Shown in pieces: positions 32,573 to 44,835 of a stretch of 64,000 bases of DNA. The notes under the pieces are model-generated. The model was not told where the DNA came from. It was given only the letters and a program-made list of their open reading frames with translations, and searched no databases. The position numbers and the translations under genes are program-made. How positions within the stretch are numbered: position 1 is the first letter of the stretch; every line of letters begins with the position of its first letter. Location of the stretch: NCBI GenBank assembly GCA_021229015.1, contig CM037792.1, forward strand, positions 2,650,070-2,714,069, in the 5' to 3' direction. The DNA is from Solen grandis (taxonomy: Eukaryota; Mollusca; Bivalvia; Adapedonta; Solenidae).

Positions 32573-33863
32573 ATGCCTTTGCCAAAAATCTCACTTAAGT
32601 CGTATGCCCGAAGGAAATATGTCTGCAGAGAATGCTGTGTAGGCTACGATCTCGAAATTCAATGGGTCAGGCATAATCAAGATCGGCACGATACCTTTAT
32701 ACCATGCCGGTATCGCTGTGGCGAGGAGTTTCCTTTCAGAAGAAAGCGAAATCTGCAGCGCCATGAAGAGGTATGCCATAAAAGGAAGCACAAGCCCCAG
32801 AAATCTTCATCTAGTACCAAAACTGTAACTAATTGTCCCAGTGTGGATGACCAGATTGATTCCCCCCCTGACTTTGGCATTATACTTGAAGAAGATCCTG
32901 ATTTAAACATTAATTTCAAAATCGGTTTGGACTCATATACTACATCTAAAGACAGTCTAAAACCTTTTGGTAATCCCTCACTTCCGGATGCTAGTGCTAC
33001 TGTTGATGACTGTCTGGCAAAATCTTCTGTTGTGGGTAACTCACCGTTTCCAAGTCCTTTATGTAATTCTAATCTCATGAATACTGAGGAATACAACCTC
33101 ACTATAGGTGTGCTCACTGAGATTGAAAGACAAGAACTCGATGCCATTTTTAAGGATTTAGAGTCATCTACATCAGATACAACTATTTGTTCCCAGAACT
33201 CTGCTCTAGTTTATCCACAGGATACCTTTTTCAAATCATCCCCAGAGTGCTGATCTTGTTCCTCGGCAGTGCAACATCCCGAATCTTCCCCAGAGTGCTG
33301 ATCTTGTTCATCACCAGAGTACTACCCCAAGTAATCCCCAGAGTTCTGCGCCAGATTTTCACACAGAACCCAAGTCTACACCAGTCGACCAGGTATTTAC
33401 TGATTTTCCAGTAATTGAAAATGGACCTGAAAAAGAAAATAAGTCACCATTACCAGTTCTGCCCCTTTTTCAAGACATCAATATACAGAACCAAGACTAT
33501 AGACTGATAAAAGTGAAAAATATTCCATTGTCACCTAATAAAGGATCCAGGTATGACTGCATTATACATGACCCCCGTACCTATCTGCGTGGTGCACCAT
33601 CAGCATATATCAACACGCCAAACTCTCATCTTGTCCGTGAACAAAGGATCAACGCATTGCAATTAGGAGTTGATGCTGCAGATATAAATTACACCTACAA
33701 ACATTCTACTGTAATTAAAAGAGAAAGGGCATTGTTCAAAAATGGAGACCAGTACTTGTTAGAAACTTCTATCACACCAAAACCTATGGAACTTTGTCAA
33801 AAAGTAAAAGGAACTCAAACTCTCAGTGTTTGGTGTAAGTACTGTGGTGAAAACCCATTTTAA
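32573..33863 (+). pseudogene. Element A ORF3: C2H2 zinc-finger protein, one frameshift
   Basis: ATG 32573 lies one base after the acceptor. Residues 18-39: C18, C21, H34, H39 (classical C2H2). Residues 45-69: C45, C49, H64, H69 (C2H2-like with longer spacing). A basic patch (KRKHKPQK) and a long acidic Ser/Pro-rich middle follow. The frame stops at 33253, but a second frame open from about 33240 to TAA 33861-33863 continues smoothly; one extra T in a T-run near 33230 explains the break, so the original product was about 429 residues. The middle holds short repeats (SADLV twice). The end has a conserved-looking block (SRYDCIIHDPRTYL, REQRINALQLGVDAADINYT) and a last CKYC. No membrane segment. 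Function unknown; position equals env. Confidence 0.75.
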
Positions 33864-34201
33864 ATAGGAAAGAGACTATTTTTCATGCTGCAGCAATAAG
33901 TGAATTGAAGGTATCTCATTTTAAAAGTTGTCTTTATTCAGATTTGTATGGACATATTATTTGACACATGAGATGTTTCATAACAAAATGTACAAGTTTT
34001 TTTTTATACTTAAAGGTTTTATAATTTAGGGAAACAGTTAATGTTATGAAAAGAAAATGAATTTTCATATAAGGGCAGAGAGAATTTCAAGTTATAGTTA
34101 ATTGTTAAGTTGAATTAAGTTGTTATTGTTTGTGATTATTTATCTGTAAAGTTTGGAATTCATGTACAATATTCCCCAGTTCGAGGACGAACTTTGTTTT
34201 T
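33864..34201 (+). other. Element A 3' untranslated region
   Basis: AT-rich, non-coding sequence between ORF3 and the polypurine tract, of the length usual for gypsy elements. It ends TTCGAGGACGAACTTTGTTTT just before the G-run. Confidence 0.6.
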
Positions 34202-34215
34202 AAGGGGGGGGGGAG
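34202..34215 (+). promoter_or_regulatory. Polypurine tract of element A
   Basis: AAGGGGGGGGGGAG, an all-purine run, three bases (TAA) before the LTR start TGTAGC. It primes plus-strand DNA synthesis in LTR elements. Confidence 0.85.
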
Positions 34216-34218
34216 TAA

Positions 34219-34437
34219 TGTAGCGTCTCTGACCATGCAGTGGTCTCAGGTTTAACCAATGTGTACATGAATGTTGTTTACATGATATAGAAGGGTCATG
34301 GATAGGTTGTAATTATCTATTCGTTTACCTTTTGAATAAATACAAAATGACAAATTATTAACATGCATGAATATATCAAAACATAATCTATTAATCAAAT
34401 GTCATCCCATGTATTGTATTATTGTATGAATGCTACA
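34219..34437 (+). repeat. 3' LTR of element A (end uncertain)
   Basis: It starts TGTAGC after the polypurine tract. The first matching inverted terminus is GCTACA, ending at 34437, giving a 219-bp LTR with AATAAA near 34336. No second LTR is available to confirm this. A TATAAA-like sequence near 34926 and other features downstream leave open a longer LTR of 700-1000 bp. Confidence 0.5.
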
Positions 34438-35310
34438 GATATCGTAATTGTTTGCAATGTTATTTCTTCAGATCCACGTGATGCACATTTACTGTTAATT
34501 TTACAGTAATAGAATGTCAGACCTCGCGATTTGTGATACGTACAGTTAGTTTCATCTTCTATCTTCATATGTCTTCGTGCATGATACCTGTCATCGCCTG
34601 TAGTTAATCTCATTCCCTATTTTCTTTCTTCTTGTTTAGCGATCTGTCCATCTCGGTAGTCTGCATGTTGATTGTGCGCATGTGCTGTTGTCTAAATTAT
34701 TGACGACTTCCAAATTATTGTCGTCGTCTTCTCCGGGTCATTTCAGTGCGCGTGCGTACTACTGGGTCTAAGTGATCTTTGCGCTTGTCCAGTTTTGGGT
34801 CAAACGCTTGAATTAATTCAGTTACGATCCAGGTTTCCGTAGAGGCAGTCGTCTTTTAAGATCATCCCCAAATCCTGAGCACTGGCACTCGATCTTTAAA
34901 ACCGTTGCATATAACCCATGTGACCTATATAAACACAATGGTAATCAAGGCAAAACTGATACACCTCGATTCGGACGTTCATAATTTATATCAGGACCGT
35001 ATTTCGTTCTATAATCGAATGTTATTCGTCAGAATACATATTTTACTCAATAATTAAACTGAAAAGGTATTCATAAACGAGGAGTTATTGCTGAACGCGG
35101 TCTTTGATTTCGGTGCATTCACAGTTTTTACCAATTTACGTATGTTTTATCCCTTGCTGACTTCCGGTAACCTCGTATGACCTTTACAAAGTGTTACGAG
35201 CCATCTGATTGGCTGAATCTTTAACGGTCTATTACATCGGTGTTTTCAAAACCAAAAAAATGTAAACAATAAACAAATATATTTTTGGTCATTCTGAGAA
35301 TAATCATGAA
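34438..35310. other. Unassigned sequence between element A and the array
   Basis: Balanced composition, no open frame of note. A CTATATAAAC (near 34925) and an inverted CCAAT (GATTGGCTG near 35200) are visible. It could be U5/R sequence of a longer element A LTR, or unique host DNA. Confidence 0.4.
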
Positions 35311-38124
35311 CTAGAATCGCAATTGCGATATCATCGGTTTTCGCAATTCAATCTCATTCTTTTCAAACATTGCAATTCACGAATTGTATTACAAAAGCAA
35401 ATGAATTTCTATACGTGTGTTGATACTTAAGAGTACAAAATTGCTGCTTTTATGTAAAAAGGTGCATAATCTGTGATTTATTCAAAGATATAAGCTTTAA
35501 TCGGACTTCGGTACAAAATTTGTTACAAAGTTTGAATATGATTGCAAAAGAAATGTTTTTCATATACCCACACAAGTCTGCAAAGTCTATGCAAGGTTCG
35601 AACATTCAACCTTCTATAGCCAGTAGAAAAAATCAGGTTTTTGGTCCTTAGATTTATCAAATTTATCAGGCTTTCAACAAGAATATCAACTTTCTTACCT
35701 ATTACAACAAGAGTGGTCAGAAGACAACATAGCTTGCCGTAACAGCATTTTTTGTCAAAGATTTAAGTTTTTGAAAAGTAGGTCAAACTCCAAGGTGAAG
35801 GTGACAAGCCAAAAGTCATAGTTCCAAATGATAGATCTTGAATTGGGCTGTCTACATGTAAAATATCTAAGCTCTATTTCTTAGAATATAAACGATATAA
35901 GCCAGGTTAAAGGTTTGTTCACGGACGACAACGACGAAAATGACGCCGGGGATTTGACATTAGCTCTACGGACTTTCTTCTCAGATATCAAGCAAAGTGC
36001 CCCATAGCGAAATATGATAAACAAAATTGATTTACATATTGCAATTTAGGTCTTAGAAATGCAGTAAATTAAAATGGCTGATATCTGCAATTTCTTATTT
36101 TCGTGTACTAGCCCTTAAAGGTGAAAGGGGAAATAACGCAATCATGTGTCTTTATGTCTTGGCCAAAAAAGGCGAAAGAAAGAAAACGTACCATATTGTT
36201 GTTATTTTGACTTTGGACAAAGACACGAAATTACGAAATATGCCCCCTGAAATAAACTTTTAAGGTAACATACTGATTTAAGATTTTTTAATAAAGGATC
36301 AAAATTTGGACTGTTGTAATTTGATCTAATGAAGTCCGATCTTCAAAAACTAAACACCAATGGAAAGATCTCTTCACAAACTAAAACTTTTGTTCATATA
36401 CTTTCTATAAAACATTTTTAGATTTGAAGATATTATGTGCCATTAAAAATAACAATAATCGGTATTATGACCTTGACCTTTGCATATTTCAGCGTTATTT
36501 ACTATGAGTTTATTTGCATTATTTAAATGCATAAACAGTGAAAAAATGATAAGAGTGAACAAAAAAAAGTCAGTGCTGCAAAAAAGAGGAAACATTCGAA
36601 TTTACAATTGTTTGATAAGAGGATCAAACTTTGGACTGTGGTCATTTGATCAAATGAAGTCCGATCTTCAAAAACTAAACACCAATGGAAAGATCTCTTC
36701 ACAGACTAAAACTTTTGTTCATATACTTTCTATAAACTATTTTTAGATTTGGAGCTATTTTATGCCGATATAAATAATAGTAATTGGTATATGACCTTGA
36801 CCTTTGCATAGTATGCTTGATTTTCTTTCTATGATTTTATTTGTTTTATAAAAATGCATAAACAGTGAAATAATGATGAAGATTCAACAAAAAATAAAGT
36901 CAGGAGCAGCAAAAAAGAGGAAACATATGGATATACAATTGTTTGATAAGAGGATCAAACTTTGGACTGTAGTCATTCGATCAAATGAAGTCCGATCTTC
37001 AAAAACTAAACACCAATGGAAAGATCTCTTCACAGACTAAATCTTTTGTTTATATACTTTCTATAAAATATTTTTAGATTTGGAGCTATTTTATGACGAT
37101 ATAAATAATACTTATTGGTATATGACCTTGACCTTTGCATATTATGCTTGATTTTTTTTTCTATGATTTTATTTGTTTTATAAAAATGCATAAACAGTGA
37201 AATAATGATGAAGATTGAACAAAAAATAAAGTCAGGAGCAGCAAAAAAGAGGAAACATATGGATATACAATTGTTTCATAAGAGGATCAAACTTTGGACT
37301 GTGGTCATTTGATCAAATGAAGTCCGATCTTCAAAAACTAAACACCAATGGAAAGATCTCTTCACAGACTAAAACTTTTGTTCATATACTTTCTATAAAA
37401 TATTTTTAGATTTGGAGCTATTTTATGACGATATATATAATACTAATTGGTATATGACCTTGACCTTTGCATATTATGGGTGATATTTTTTTCTATGAAT
37501 TTATTTGTTTTATAAAACTGCATTAACAGTGAAAAAATGATGAAGATTGAATAAAAAATAAAGTCAGGAGCTGCAAATAACCTTAAAAGTCGTGCTTTGA
37601 AAAAGTTTATTTTTCGAAAATATTGGTTATGTTTGACCGCGTACTGTGGACAAACCATGCATTTCTCAAAATCGCCACACCATATATTTTGTGCGTATAT
37701 GTCTTGCAAATCATATGCAACAAACAAAATTCTCCTATCTCATCTCTGAAAAAAATGGGGACTTTTTTCGTAGACCTACCTTTATTTCATCGTTTTTTCG
37801 AGATTCGAACGTTCAACCTCCTGTAGCACGAAAGTTTTATATACGCAAATAATTGAAACGTATCATATTTTATTAAGTTTCTGACAAGGAACACAATGCA
37901 AAAAACCGCATTTGAATCGGACCTCAAATAACAGAGTTATTAGCCCTTAGTCATTTTTAAAAAACGCCACCTAGCGGCAAAACTAAGACAAAAATGAAAA
38001 TTTTCTCAACGTGAGGATCAAATTCAGATCATAGGACAAAACTGGTAAAAAAATCAGAAATGTGACTTTTTTCTATCATGGTGATATGCCGTTCACAAAA
38101 AAAGGTTAGAAAAATAATAATAAA
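35311..38124 (+). mobile_element. Array element 1
   Basis: Starts CTAG plus hairpin ATCGCAA/TTGCGAT (35316-35329). A divergent first kilobase includes CAAGGTTCGAACATTCAACC near 35594. Four copies of the ~330-bp unit follow (GGATCAAA(A/C)TTTGGACTG near 36297, 36621, 36952, 37283), then the tail with the CTCF-like core at 37965-37977. It ends AGGTTAGAAAAATAATAATAAA with no 3' hairpin. Confidence 0.65.
36468..36479 (-). promoter_or_regulatory. AGGTCA direct repeat (DR0), representative copy
   Basis: TGACCTTGACCT, reverse complement AGGTCAAGGTCA: two nuclear-receptor half-sites without spacer, which also contain TCAAGGTCA, the monomer site of FTZ-F1/ERR-type receptors. About 30 intact copies lie in the array, for example 36791, 37124, 37456, 38386, 38715, 39660, 40542, 41201, 41530, 45706, 50280, 54233, 58402 and 62698. 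Binding is not shown by sequence alone. Confidence 0.4.
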
Positions 38125-40332
38125 CTAGAACCGCAAAGCGGCATCTTGGTTTTCGCTTTTAATTTGACTAGTAAGAGTACTGGTTTCAACTGCAGACATA
38201 ATTGATTGATATTAACTTTATTCGAATATTTTTGTAAATTGATCAAATGAAGTCAGATCTTCAAAAACTAAACATCATTAGAACGATCTCTTCACGATCT
38301 AAAACTTTTATTCATATACCTTCTTTAAAATATTTCTAGATTTCAAGCTATTTTGTGCCGATAAAAATAACAATAATCGGTATTATGACCTTGACCTTTG
38401 TATATTTTCATCGTTACTTACTATGAGTTTATTTGTATTATTTAAATGCATAAACAGTGAAAAAATGATGAAGATTGAACAAAAATAAAGTCAGGAGCAG
38501 CAAAAAAGAGGAAACATATGGATATACAATTGTTTGATAAAAGGATCAAACTTTGGACTGTGGTCATTTGATCAAATGAAGTCCGATCTTCAAAAACTAA
38601 ACACCAATGGAAAGACCTCTTCACAGACTAAAACTTTTGTTCATATACTTTCTATAAAATAGTTTTAGATTTGGAGCTATTTTATGCCGATATAAATAAT
38701 AATAATTGGTATATGACCTTGACCTTTGCAAATTATGCTTGATTTTTTTCTATGATTTTATTTGTTTTATAAAAATGCATAAATAGTGAAATAATGATGA
38801 AGATTGAACAAAAAATAAAGTCAGGAGCAGCAAAAAAGAGGAAACCTGTGGATATACAATTGTTTGATAAGAGGATCAAACTTTGGACTGTGGTCATTTG
38901 ATCAAATGAAGTTCGAACTTCAAAAACTAAACAACAATGGAAAGACCTCTTACAGATAAAACTTTTGTTCATATACTTTCTATAAAATATTTTTAGATTT
39001 GGAGCTATTTTATGCCGATAATAATAATAATAATTGGTAATTTTTTTTTTTATTTGTTTTATAAAAATGCATAAACAGTAAAATAATGATGAAGATTAAA
39101 CAAAAATTAAAGTCAAGAGCAGCAAAAAAGAAGAAACATGTGGATATACAATTGTTTGATAAGAGGATCAAACTTTGGACTGTGGTCATTTGATCAAATG
39201 AAGTTCGAACTTCAAAAACTAAACACCAATGGAAAGACCTCTTCACAGACTAAAACTTTTGTTCATATACTTTCTATAAAATATTTTTAGATTTGGAGCT
39301 ATTTTATGCCGATAATAATAATAATAATATGACCTTGACCTTTGCATATTATGCTTGAATTTTTTTCTATGATTTTATTTGTTTTATAAAAATGCATAAA
39401 CAGTGAAATAATGATGAAGATTAAACAAAAATTAAAGTCAGGAGCAGCAAAAAAGAGGAAACATACGGATTTACAATTGTTTGATAAAAGGATCAAACTT
39501 TGGACTGTGGTCATTTGATCAAATGAAGTCCGATCTTCAAAAACTAAACACCAATGGAAAGATCTCTTCACAGACTAAAACTTTTGTTCATATACTTTCT
39601 ATAAAATAGTTTTAGATTTGGAGCTATTTTATGCCGATATAAATAATAATAATTGGTATATGACCTTGACCTTTGCATATTATGTGTGATTTTTTTCCTA
39701 TTATTTTATTTGTTTTATGAAAATGCATTAACAGTGAAAAAATGATGAAGATTGAATAAAAAATAAAGTCAGGAACTGCAAATAACCGTAAAAGTCATGC
39801 TTTTAAAATGTTGATTTTTCGAAAATATTGGTAAAGTTTGACCGCATACTGTTGACAAACCATGCATTTCTCAAAATCGCCACACCATATATTTTGTGCG
39901 TATGTGTCTTGCGAATCATATGCAACAAACAAAATTCTCCTCTCTCATCTCTGAAAAAAATGGGCACGTTTTTCGTAGACTTACCTTTATTTCATCGTTT
40001 TTTTCGAGATTTGAACTTTCAACCTCCTGTAGCACGAAAGTTTTATATACGCAAATAATTGAAACGTATCATATTTTATTAAGTTTCTGACAAGGAACAC
40101 AATACAAAAAACCGCATTTGAATCGGACCTCAAATAACAGAGTTATTAGCCCTTAGTCATTTTTACAAAACGCCACCTAGCGGCAAAACTAAGACAAAAA
40201 TGAAAAATTTCTCAACGTGAGGATCAAAGTCAGATCTTAGGACAAAAGTGGTAAAAAAATCAGAAATGTGACTTTTTTCTATCATGGTGATATGCCGTTC
40301 ACAAAAAAAGGTTAGAAAAATAATAATAAAAA
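38125..40332 (+). mobile_element. Array element 2
   Basis: CTAG plus hairpin CCGC/GCGG (38131-38141), then GGCATCTTGGTTTTCGC. Four ~330-bp units (near 38542, 38872, 39163, 39488), the third shortened by loss of the TGACCTTGACCT segment. Conserved tail, CTCF-like core at 40171-40183. No 3' hairpin. It joins element 3 directly at CTAG. Confidence 0.7.
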
Positions 40333-42635
40333 CTAGAACCGCAAAGCGGCATCTTGGTTTTCGCTTTAACTTGACTAGTAAGAGTACTGGTTTCAACTGC
40401 AGACATAATTGATTGATATAAACTTTATTCGAATATTTTTGTTAATTGATCAAATTAAGTCCGATCTTCAAAAACTAAACATCATTAATTAAAATATTTC
40501 TAGATTGAGAACTATTTTGTGCCGATAAAAATAATCGGTATTATGACCTTGACCTTTGCATATTTCATCGTTATTTACTATGAGTTTATTTGTATTATTT
40601 AAATGCATAAACAGTGAAAAAATGATGAAGATTGAACAAAAAAAAAGTCAGGAGCTGCAAAAAAAGCTACATATTGATTTACAAGTGTTTGATAAAAGGA
40701 TTCAAACTTTGGACTGTGGTAATTTGTTTCAAATGAAGTCCGATCTTCGAAAAACTAAACACCAATGGAAAGATCTCTTCACAGACTAAAACTTTTGTTC
40801 ATATACTTTCTATAAAATATTTTTAGATTTGGAGCTATTTTATGCCGATAAAAATAATAATAATTGGTATATGACCTTGACCTTTGCATATTATGCTTGT
40901 TTTTTTTTCTATGATTTTATTTCTTTGATAAAAATGCATAAACAGTGAAATAATGATGAAGATTGAACAAAAAATAAAGTCAGGAGCAGCAAAAAAGAGA
41001 AAACATATGGATATACAATTGTTTGATAAGAGGATCAAACTTTGGACTGTGGTCATTTGAACAAATGAAGTCCGGTCTTCAAAAACTAAACATAATGGAA
41101 AGATCTCTCACAGACTAAAACTTTTGTTCATATACTTTCTATAAAATATTTTTAGATTTGGAGCTATTTTATGCCGATATAAATAATATAATTGGTATAT
41201 GACCTTGACCTTTGCATATTATGTTGTTGTTTTTTCTATGAATTTATTTGTTTTATAAAAATGCATAAACAGTGAAATAATGATGAAGATTGAACAAAAA
41301 ATAAAGTCAGGAGCAGCAAAAAAGAGAAAACATATGGATATACAATTGTTTGATAAGAGGATCAAACTTTGGACTGTGTCATTTGATCAAATGAAGTCCG
41401 ATCTTCAAAAACTAAACATTAATGGAAAGATCTCCTCAAAAACTAAAACTTTTGTTCATATACTTTCTATAAAATATTTTTAGATTTTGAAGCTATTTTA
41501 TGCCGATATAAATAATAATAATTGGTATATGACCTTGACCTTTGCATATTATGCTTGTTTTTTTTCTATGATTTTATTTGTTTTATAAAAATGCATAAAC
41601 AGTGATATAATGATGAATATTGAACAAAAAATAAAGTCAGGAGCAGCAAAAAAGAGAAAACATATGGATATACAATTGTTTGATAAGAGGATCAAACTTT
41701 GGACTGTGGTCATTTGATCAAATGAAGTCCGATCTTCAAAAACTAAACATTAATGGAAAGATCTCCTCGAAAACTAAAACTTTTGTTCATATACTTTCTA
41801 TAAAATATTTTTAGATTTGGAGCTATTTTATGCCGATATAAATAATAATAATTGGTATATGCCTTCAAACAATATATGAAGATTGAACAAAAAATAAAGT
41901 CAGGAGCTGCAAATAACCTTAAAAGTCATGCTTTTAAAATGTTGATTTTTCGAAAATATTGGTTAAGTTTGACCGCATACTGTGGACAAACCATGCATTT
42001 CCCGAATTCGCCACCCCATATATTTTGTGCGTATATGTCTTGCAGATCATATGCAACAAACAAAATTCTCCTATCTCATCTCTGAATAAAATGGGTAGGT
42101 TTTTGGTAGACCTACCCTTATTTCACAGTTTTTGCGAGATTCGAACTTTCAACCTCCTGTAGCACGAAAGTTTTATATACGCAAATTTTTGAAACCTATC
42201 ATATTTTATTGGGCTATTTACAAGGAACATTGTGCAAAAACCCCATTTGAATCGGACCTCAAATAATGAGATATGCTTATAAACATTTCATATAAAACGC
42301 CCCTGGCGGGAAAATAAAACAAAAATGAAAATTATCTCGACGTTAGGATCACTTCAAATACGTGGTTATTACTGATAAAAGTTTCATAGATGTGGCTTTT
42401 CTCACCTCGGAGCTATGCCGTTCACAAAAAGGGGAAGAAAAATAAAAAAAAAAAAAAAAAAAAAAAAGAAACAGAACGAGAACAATAGGTTTTCGCACAG
42501 CGATGCGAAAACCTAATAAAAAAAAAAATAAAACAGAAGAAGAACAATAGGTTTTCGCAAGCGATGCGAAAACCTAATAAAACAGAAGAAGAACAATAGG
42601 TTTCCGCACTGCGAGGTGCGAAAACCTAATAATAA
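40333..42635 (+). mobile_element. Array element 3
   Basis: CTAG plus CCGCAAAGCGG (40339-40349). Four ~330-bp units (near 40697, 41031, 41358, 41690). The tail is a variant (CCCGAATTCGCCACCCC, CGCCCCTGGCGGG). It ends with poly-A and three hairpins (42487-42627). The part from about 41870 recurs at 54314-55082. Confidence 0.7.
42487..42627. repeat. Three 3' hairpins (element 3)
   Basis: AGGTTTTCGCA/TGCGAAAACCT stems at 42487-42514 and 42549-42575. A third at 42598-42627 has AGGTTTCCGCAC, a stem mismatch. Each is preceded by AACAGAAGAAGAACAAT or a close variant. Confidence 0.85.
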
Positions 42636-44835
42636 AAGTTTGGAGAAAGCCGTAATGACAAAGGCAATATGCTTATCGGTCCTGGTGTACACAATTGCAT
42701 CCTAAAATGCACCTCATTCTCTCAAATACGCATCGCAATTCACCTTTCAACACGGGCACTATTTCCTGCGTAGGAACGTCCGGATAGAGGGTAACCAACC
42801 CAATAACCGCCTTCTTTTCTTACTTCAACTTGCTAGATTTTCGTGTACAAGCCCTTATCCGAAAAACATGAATATCTGCCATGTTTGTTGAAGGAATCAT
42901 CTGAAATTTTCAGGACTTTTTGCACACCGTAGGCTACGGCAATCCTGCAAATTTCAACTTCATACGCCAACTTGCCGATTTTATATGATTTTTTTAATAA
43001 TTCTTGCTTAAATATGCATGACGTCATAATCACGTGACCAAACAAATATTCCTTGCAGTATACATCACTTCACTTTTCAGTGTCTTCATCCTGAAGAAAT
43101 CATAATTTTTGACTCAAAATTCATGAAACTACAACGTTTCAATTTCGTTAAAAGTACACTTTTCGCCTTTCTGCCATAACTCAACCAATTCAACCCCGAT
43201 CTTCAAAAACTTAACATCACTGGAAAGAGCTCTTGAAGAACTAAAACTTTTGTTCATATACTTTCAATGAAATATTTGTAGTTTTGGAGCTCTTTGGGGC
43301 CGAATAAAAACACAATAATCGTAATATGACCTTGACCTTTTCATTTATTTTTTAACTTTTTAATTGTGATCCCCTTTCAGACATAACAATACATAACTTG
43401 TGAAAATATCATGAAGAATGAACTAAAAATAAAGTCAGGAGCGACAAAAAACATGTTTATGAAATTTTAATTTTTTCCTAAAATTTAGTGAAGTTTGACC
43501 GTTTCTAGAGGACAAACCATGCATTTATTAATTTCGCCACCTCATATATTTTTTGCATATATGTCTTGTAAATAATTTGCAGCAAACAGAATTCTTCTAT
43601 CTGATGTCTAACAAAAATGGATAGGTTTTTCGTAGACCTACCCTCATCTGCACAGTTTTTTGCGAGGTTCGAACTCTCAACCTTCCGTTACTAACTCAAA
43701 CGTTTCAGTCACTCATACCTTGAATTTATCCTATTTTATTAGGCTATCAACAATGAACATAATGCAACAAACCGCATTTGAATCAGGCTTCAACTTTTTG
43801 AGTTATAAGCAAAAGAGTGATTTCAAGCAAAGCGCACCCTAGCGGCAAAATGAGAAACAAAATTGATTAAAATTTTACCATTAGGTACCTAGCAATGCAG
43901 CAAACAGTTCAATAAAGTATACAAGTCGCACTAGTCGAACTTTCTATTTCTTATATATCACAATTTTAAGCATAAAATGGTATAACAATTATTCCAAAAA
44001 AGGATCAAACTTTGGACTGCCGTAATATGACCAAATCAAGTCCGATCTTCAAAAACTAAACATTAATGAAAAGGGCTCTTCAAGATCTAAACTTTTGTAC
44101 ATATACTTTCAATGAATTATTTTTAGTTTTTGAGCTACTTGGGGCCGAATAAAAACACAATAATCGTAATATGACCTTGACCTTTTCATTTATTTTTTAA
44201 CTTTTTAATTGTGATCCCCTTTCAGACATAACAATACATAACTTGTGAAAATATCATGAAGAATGAACTAAAAATAAAGTCAGAAGCGATAAAAAACATG
44301 TTTTTGAAACTTTAACTTTTCCTAAAATTTAGTGAAGTTTGACCGTTTCCAGAGGACAAACCATACATTTCTTAAATTCGCCACCCCATATATTTTGTGC
44401 GTATATGTCTTGCAAATCATTTGCAGCAAACAGAATTCTTCTATCTGATCTCTAACAAAAATGGATAGGTTTTTCGTAGACCTACCCTCATTTGCACAGT
44501 TTTTTGAGAGGTTCGAACTTTCAACCTTCTGTAGGTCAAATACTTTCAGCGACACGTACCCTCGAAACCTATCATATTTTATTTGGCTATCAACAAGGAA
44601 CAGAATGCAAAAAACCGCATTTGAATCGGACCTCAAATAAGTGAGTTATTAGCCATTAATAAATTTCATGCAAAACGCCCCCTGGCGGGAAAAGTAAGAC
44701 ATAAATGAAAATTTTCTCAACGTTAGGATCATTTTCAAATACGTGGTAATAACTGATAAAATTTTCATACATGTGACTTTTTTCTATCATGGTGATATGC
44801 CGTTCACAAAAAAAGGTTAGAAAAATAATAAAAAA
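42636..44835 (+). mobile_element. Array element 4 (GAAAGCCGTAA class)
   Basis: Starts AGTTTGGAGAAAGCCGTAATG. The unique head includes CTTATCGGTCCTGGTGTACA and TATGCATGACGTCATAATCACGTG (near 43013). Two ~850-bp units of the conserved tail type follow, each with GACCTTGACCTTTTC (43327, 44174) and a CTCF-like core (near 43828 and 44676-44688). Nearly the same sequence is at 55088-57319. The head resembles the low-quality arms at 6.6-12.7 kb. Confidence 0.7.

Larger units (their letters stand above)
23744..34437 (+). mobile_element. Ty3/gypsy element A, cut by gap, interrupted by element B
   Basis: The 3' part of an LTR retrotransposon. Integrase is at 23763-24505, continuing at 32348-32543 after a 7.8-kb insertion. 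Then come a splice-acceptor-like site and zinc-finger ORF3 (32573-33863), a G-rich polypurine tract (34202-34215), and an LTR starting TGTAGC at 34219. The 5' LTR, gag, protease and RT are missing from the window, lost to the gap or to truncation. The coding parts carry stops and frameshifts. It must predate element B, which sits inside it. The 3' end at 34437 is a proposal based on TGTAGC/GCTACA termini. Confidence 0.75.

Noticed and set aside
30498..33863. Envelope gene of an endogenous retrovirus
   Set aside because: The ORFs in the env position have zinc fingers and acidic tails but no signal peptide, transmembrane segment, fusion peptide or furin-like site.
43013..43036. CRE-like TGACGTCA and E-box CACGTG words as host promoter elements
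   Set aside because: They recur inside the same transposon class at 8, 10-11, 43 and 55.5 kb, away from any gene, so they are part of the repeat; regulatory use is not supported.
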